A stretch of DNA of 64,000 nt from Croceivirga radicis (GTDB lineage Bacteria > Bacteroidota > Bacteroidia > Flavobacteriales > Flavobacteriaceae). Shown one piece after another: positions 60,542-64,000 of this stretch (position 1 is the first letter of the stretch; every line of letters starts with the position of its first letter). The translations under genes and the position numbers were made by a program. Below the pieces are notes generated by a model. The model was not told the DNA's origin and did not search any database. It worked only from the letters and a program-made list of their open reading frames with translations. The DNA lies in contig NZ_MTBC01000002.1 in the NCBI RefSeq assembly GCF_002072105.2, positions 310,001-374,000 on the forward strand. The letters are read 5' to 3'.

Positions 60542-62515
60542 ATGATATCAAAATCTACCATAGACCAAGTATATGAAACCGCAAGGGTAGAAGAGGTAAT
60601 AGGCGATTTTGTTCAGCTTAAAAAATCGGGTACAAACTACAAGGGGCTTAGTCCATTTACAGATGAGCGAACCCCTAGCTTTATGGTAAGTCCGGTAAAA
60701 CAGATATGGAAAGATTTTAGTAGCGGCAAAGGGGGTAACGTGGTGGCTTTTATTATGGAGCACGAACATTTTAGTTATCCTGAGGCTATTAAGTACTTGG
60801 CCAAAAAGTACAACATAGAAATAGAAGAAACAGAGCAGACCAATGAGCAAAAAGAACAGGCCAATGAACGGGAAAGTATGTTTTTGGTTTCAGAATATGC
60901 CCAAAAGTTCTACGAAAAAACCTTATGGAACACAGAACCGGGTAAGGCTATTGGTTTAAGTTATTTTAAAGAGCGTGGTTTTACCGATCAAACTATTAAG
61001 AAGTTTGGGTTGGGTTATAATCCAGACCAATGGGAAGCGTTTACCAAAGCGGCTTTAGGAGAAGGTTATAAGCTAGACTATTTAGAGAAAACCGGGTTAA
61101 CCATTGTTAAAGAGCAACAAGGCCAAGAACGCAAAACCTTTGATCGTTTTAAGGGTAGGGTAATGTTTCCAATTCATTCTATGAGTGGTAGGGTTTTGGG
61201 TTTTGGTGGTCGAATTTTGACCAATGATAAGAAAGCAGCCAAATACCTAAATTCTCCGGAGAGCGAAATATACCATAAAAGTAAGGTGCTATATGGAATT
61301 TACCATGCTAAGCAAGCAATAGCAAAAGAAGACAATTGTTTTTTGGTAGAAGGGTATACAGATGTGATTCAAATGCATCAGTCTGGAATAGCTAATGTGG
61401 TTGCATCAAGTGGCACGGCACTAACACCAGAACAAATACGACTAATACATAGGTTAACTAAAAATATTACCGTTTTATTTGATGGTGATGCAGCTGGTTT
61501 ACGTGCCTCTTTACGTGGGGTAGACCTTATTCTAGAGCAAGGTATGAATGTTAAGATCTGTACCTTTCCAGAGGGTGAAGATCCAGATAGTTTTGTAAAG
61601 AATAATACAGAGGAGGATATTGCTCATTACCTAAAAGAAAATGCACAAGATTTTATTCAGTTCAAAACTTCGTTATTGGCTAAAGAGGCGGCCAACGACC
61701 CGTTAAAAAGAGCAGATACCGTAAGGGATATTGTAAATAGTATTTCTAAAATACCGGATCAAATTAAGCGAGAAATATACGTACAGGAATGCGCTAAATT
61801 GATGAATGTTTCCGAGGCTGTTCTATACAACACCTTGGCGCAAATCAATAAAAAATTGGTTACGGATGCAGCTAAAAAACAAAAGACAGACCAAAAAGCT
61901 TTTGATGTGGTGCGGCCAGATACCAAACCTGAAAAAGTTGATGTGCAATTTATACTCGAGCATAAAATTATTGAGTTGTTATTGATTTATGGTAGTAAGT
62001 TAGAAACTTTTGAAGATTTAGTGCTTAAGGAAAACGAGAAGGGAGATTTGGTGTTGCAGCCAGAAGCACTAGAGGCTAGAGTATATGAGAAGATTTTTTT
62101 GGATTTGCAGGAAGATGAGGTAGAATTGTCTAACGAGAGCTTCAGGGCTATATATACTCAACTAATTGAGCATTTGAATGCAACGGCTGAGTTTGATATA
62201 AAAAAGTTTTTACCAACTTTAGGGCAAGAAGAGATGCAGCAAGTAAGCTCCATTTTAATGGATGATGAAAAGTATGTGCTGCACAATTGGGAGCGAAAAG
62301 ATATTTATCCAAAAGACAAAGAGGTTGGCGTTGCCCAATTGGTAAGCGAAACTATATTGTCCTTACGCTGTAATTTGATTAAAAACAGAATAAATCAACT
62401 TCAAAAGGAGACCGAAAACTCAATGGACGTTAACACCGAAGTGTTAGAGGAAATCATGAATTATATACAGCTTAGTAAATTATTGAATTCTAAGTTGAAC
62501 CGAGTATTGGGGTAA
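60542..62515 (+). CDS. dnaG: DNA primase, zinc-ligand-less N-terminal domain
   Basis: This 657-residue primase makes RNA primers at the replication fork. The Toprim core is intact (EGYTDVIQMHQSG with the catalytic Glu, and VLFDGDAAG). The N-terminal zinc-binding domain is present as a fold but all four ligands of the classical CHCC site are replaced: Ser37, Thr40, Asp58 and Ser61 in YKGLSPFTDE and WKDFSSGKGG. The C-terminal DnaB-interacting region is present (residues about 480-657). Length is normal. It has its own promoter and terminator. Confidence 0.95.
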   Translation: MISKSTIDQVYETARVEEVIGDFVQLKKSGTNYKGLSPFTDERTPSFMVSPVKQIWKDFSSGKGGNVVAFIMEHEHFSYPEAIKYLAKKYNIEIEETEQTNEQKEQANERESMFLVSEYAQKFYEKTLWNTEPGKAIGLSYFKERGFTDQTIKKFGLGYNPDQWEAFTKAALGEGYKLDYLEKTGLTIVKEQQGQERKTFDRFKGRVMFPIHSMSGRVLGFGGRILTNDKKAAKYLNSPESEIYHKSKVLYGIYHAKQAIAKEDNCFLVEGYTDVIQMHQSGIANVVASSGTALTPEQIRLIHRLTKNITVLFDGDAAGLRASLRGVDLILEQGMNVKICTFPEGEDPDSFVKNNTEEDIAHYLKENAQDFIQFKTSLLAKEAANDPLKRADTVRDIVNSISKIPDQIKREIYVQECAKLMNVSEAVLYNTLAQINKKLVTDAAKKQKTDQKAFDVVRPDTKPEKVDVQFILEHKIIELLLIYGSKLETFEDLVLKENEKGDLVLQPEALEARVYEKIFLDLQEDEVELSNESFRAIYTQLIEHLNATAEFDIKKFLPTLGQEEMQQVSSILMDDEKYVLHNWERKDIYPKDKEVGVAQLVSETILSLRCNLIKNRINQLQKETENSMDVNTEVLEEIMNYIQLSKLLNSKLNRVLG

Positions 62516-62516
62516 A

Positions 62517-62548
62517 GAAAAACCCTAGAAAAACTAGGGTTTTTTTTA
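62517..62548 (+). terminator. Terminator after dnaG
   Basis: AACCCTAG / CTAGGGTT stem with A-rich loop and a T-run. Confidence 0.85.
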
Positions 62549-62573
62549 TTTATGGATAATATGTGCGTATATC

Positions 62574-63203
62574 TTAGTACAGTTCTAAAGCTTTTGCCTG
62601 CTGTAATAAGTCTACAAGATTATCTACGTTTAACTTACGCATTAAACGAGCTTTGTAGGTGCTTACTGTTTTTTCGTTCAGGTTAAGGCCTTCTGCAACT
62701 TCTTTATTTCGCTTACCACTTGCCAATAGTTTTAAAACTTCTATTTCTCTAGTAGATAATTTTCTAAAGAATCTTCTTGGTTTCTGGGTACCTTCATCAA
62801 ACGCTAATCGCTGTGCCAGCTCGTTGGTAATAAACATGTTACCCTCTGCCACTTTTTTAACGGCAGATATTATGTAATTAACATCCGCAGTTTTAGATAG
62901 ATAGCCAAATGCTCCTGCTCTAATGGTGCTCAAAGCGTAGACATCTTCAGATTGGCCACTATACATTAGCACCTTTGTTTTTGGGAAATCTTGTTTTAGT
63001 TTTCTCAGGGTGGCAATACCGTTAATTTCAGGTATATCCATTTCTAGCATAACTACGTCAGGAGAAACATCCTTAAGTGTTTCAAACAATTCGCTAGTAG
63101 AAGCTACATCTGCAATAACTTCAAATCCAGTCTCGGAGTTTAAAACTTCCTTTATACCTAAACGAACAATTGGGTGGCTGTCCGCTATAAGAACTTTGAT
63201 CAT
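62574..63203 (-). CDS. NarL/FixJ-type response regulator with altered phospho-acceptor
   Basis: The 209-residue protein has a receiver domain (residues 1-120) and a LuxR-type DNA-binding helix-turn-helix (about 145-209; LSTREIEVLKLLASGKRNKEVAEGL, KTVSTYKARLMRKL). At the position of the phosphorylated Asp, in PDVVMLEMDIP, it has Glu54; the acidic pair near the N-terminus is Asp8-Ser9; the switch Ser and conserved Lys (GYLSK) are kept. Glu may mimic the phosphorylated state, so it may act without a kinase. No kinase gene is adjacent. Confidence 0.9.
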   Translation of the reverse strand: MIKVLIADSHPIVRLGIKEVLNSETGFEVIADVASTSELFETLKDVSPDVVMLEMDIPEINGIATLRKLKQDFPKTKVLMYSGQSEDVYALSTIRAGAFGYLSKTADVNYIISAVKKVAEGNMFITNELAQRLAFDEGTQKPRRFFRKLSTREIEVLKLLASGKRNKEVAEGLNLNEKTVSTYKARLMRKLNVDNLVDLLQQAKALELY

Positions 63204-63368
63204 TGTGGTAGTAAATCTTTAAAATTAAGGCCTGTTGGTAGTATTTAATAAATAAAAGATTACAAATACTGACAGGCAAGTTAACCAATAAACACGACAA
63301 ATTTGGGTTTTTTCATAAAAAACACAGAATTTCTAGGGTTTTATTCGTTTTAAGTCGGTATAAAATGG

Positions 63369-64000
63369 TTAATCTGCTGATTTTAACGCTTTAGGGATTT
63401 CGCAAACCGGTATGGGTACCATTTTATGTTTATTAGCGGTATTAAAACGCTTGTAAATGGCAAAGACCTCTTTTTTACGCCCTTCAAAATCATTTGCGGT
63501 TTTACCAGCATCTGCCATTTCCATAGCCCATTCCAATTCTGGATAAGAGGCTCCAATCTGGTCTTCATCAGTTCTATCGTCTCCCCAAAGTCCGTCTGTT
63601 GGAGCGGCTTCCAAAATATCTTGGTTTACGCCTAAAAAACGTCCTATTTGGTACACTTCTGTTTTTACTAAATCTGCAATGGGGCTTAAGTCTACACCGC
63701 CATCACCATATTTGGTGTAAAACCCCACACCAAAATCTTCAACTTTATTGCCAGTACCGGCTACCAAATACCCGTGTAAGGCCGCAAAATAATATAAGGT
63801 GGTCATTCTAAGTCTTGCTCTGGTATTTGCTAATGACATAAAACGTTCCTCTTCGTTTTCTACCTTTGGGAGCGCAGCAACCAAACTATCAAAAACGGGA
63901 GTAAGGTTTACTGGTTGTCTGCTTACATTAGGGTAGTTCTGCATAAGCCAATCTATATGGCGGTCTGCACGGGTTACTTGGCTTTCTGCTTGGTGAATTG
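63369..64000 (-). CDS. nadE: NAD+ synthetase (ammonia-dependent), C-terminal part
   Basis: The frame reads through the right edge of the window, so the 5' part, including the SGGxDS ATP-binding loop, is missing. The visible part begins IHQAESQVTRADRHIDWLMQ and contains NTRARLRMTTLYYFAAL, GTGNKVEDFGVGFYTKYGDGGVDLSPIADLVKTEVY and APTDGLWGDDRTDEDQIG, which are NadE hallmarks. The enzyme amidates deamido-NAD. The first complete ATG at 63944 is internal. The gap to the response regulator (165 bases) shows no recognised element. Confidence 0.92.
   Translation of the reverse strand, partial: IHQAESQVTRADRHIDWLMQNYPNVSRQPVNLTPVFDSLVAALPKVENEEERFMSLANTRARLRMTTLYYFAALHGYLVAGTGNKVEDFGVGFYTKYGDGGVDLSPIADLVKTEVYQIGRFLGVNQDILEAAPTDGLWGDDRTDEDQIGASYPELEWAMEMADAGKTANDFEGRKKEVFAIYKRFNTANKHKMVPIPVCEIPKALKSAD

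Noticed and set aside
1-64000. CRISPR arrays, tRNA/rRNA genes, insertion sequences, prophage or defence genes
   Set aside because: I looked for direct repeats, transposase motifs, CCA-ended cloverleafs and rRNA stretches and saw none; gene content is uniform core metabolism.

Overview
The window is an AT-rich, gene-dense chromosomal segment of a Bacteroidota bacterium, almost certainly a member of the Flavobacteriaceae. The evidence is a gliding-motility ABC ATPase (GldA type), GLPGLI, DUF5686, DUF3857 and head-GIN proteins, many TAnnTTTG promoter -7 boxes, few clear Shine-Dalgarno sequences, and a split methionine synthase. I cannot name a genus. No tRNA, rRNA, CRISPR array, insertion sequence or prophage is visible; this is core metabolic DNA.

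Layout. 1-4.4 kb: end of an outer-membrane DUF5686 protein, then a soluble and a membrane ion-pumping pyrophosphatase side by side. 4.5-6.6 kb (minus strand): TonB-like protein, STAS-like protein, deoxynucleoside kinase. 6.7-10.4 kb: GLPGLI protein and an outer-membrane receptor-like barrel, start/stop overlapped. 10.4-35.2 kb: a large sulfur/methionine/SAM region. metK lies behind a SAM-II-like leader. A SAM-I riboswitch precedes metY, a MetX-aspartate kinase-homoserine dehydrogenase fusion and metZ. An Rrf2 regulator leads sulfate assimilation (DUF2061, cysH, cysD, cysN, HEPN-fused sulfite reductase, siroheme genes, ferredoxin-NADP reductase). A second SAM-I riboswitch precedes the two halves of metH and metF. 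11.9-15.1 kb holds a CocE/NonD hydrolase, a methyltransferase and an exported DinB-like protein.

35-41.3 kb: envelope and miscellaneous genes (PagL-like protein, GIN lipoprotein, serine hydrolase, PLP decarboxylase, group III truncated haemoglobin, gldA). 41.5-45.7 kb: an aromatic amino acid operon (prephenate dehydratase, aminotransferase, prephenate dehydrogenase, DAHP synthase/chorismate mutase) preceded by a 23-residue Phe/Tyr-rich leader peptide and an attenuator with competing hairpins. 45.8-64 kb: GIN protein, rsgA, dtd, two tandem DUF3857 proteins, MazG-like protein, aroA, queA, rlmN, polyprenyl synthase, an ECF sigma/putative anti-sigma/coiled-coil barrel operon, a DnaG primase whose zinc ligands are all replaced, a response regulator with Glu at the phospho-acceptor position, and the 3' part of nadE.

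How it fits together: the middle of the window builds sulfide from sulfate, makes O-acyl-homoserine from aspartate, joins the two to homocysteine, methylates it and activates it to SAM. SAM appears to feed back through RNA leaders of two different classes, and the sulfate branch looks controlled by the Rrf2 protein through a CTACTAAAATAGTAG-type site. The strongest regulatory finding is the Phe/Tyr leader-peptide attenuator; the strongest enzyme-architecture finding is the three-activity homoserine fusion.
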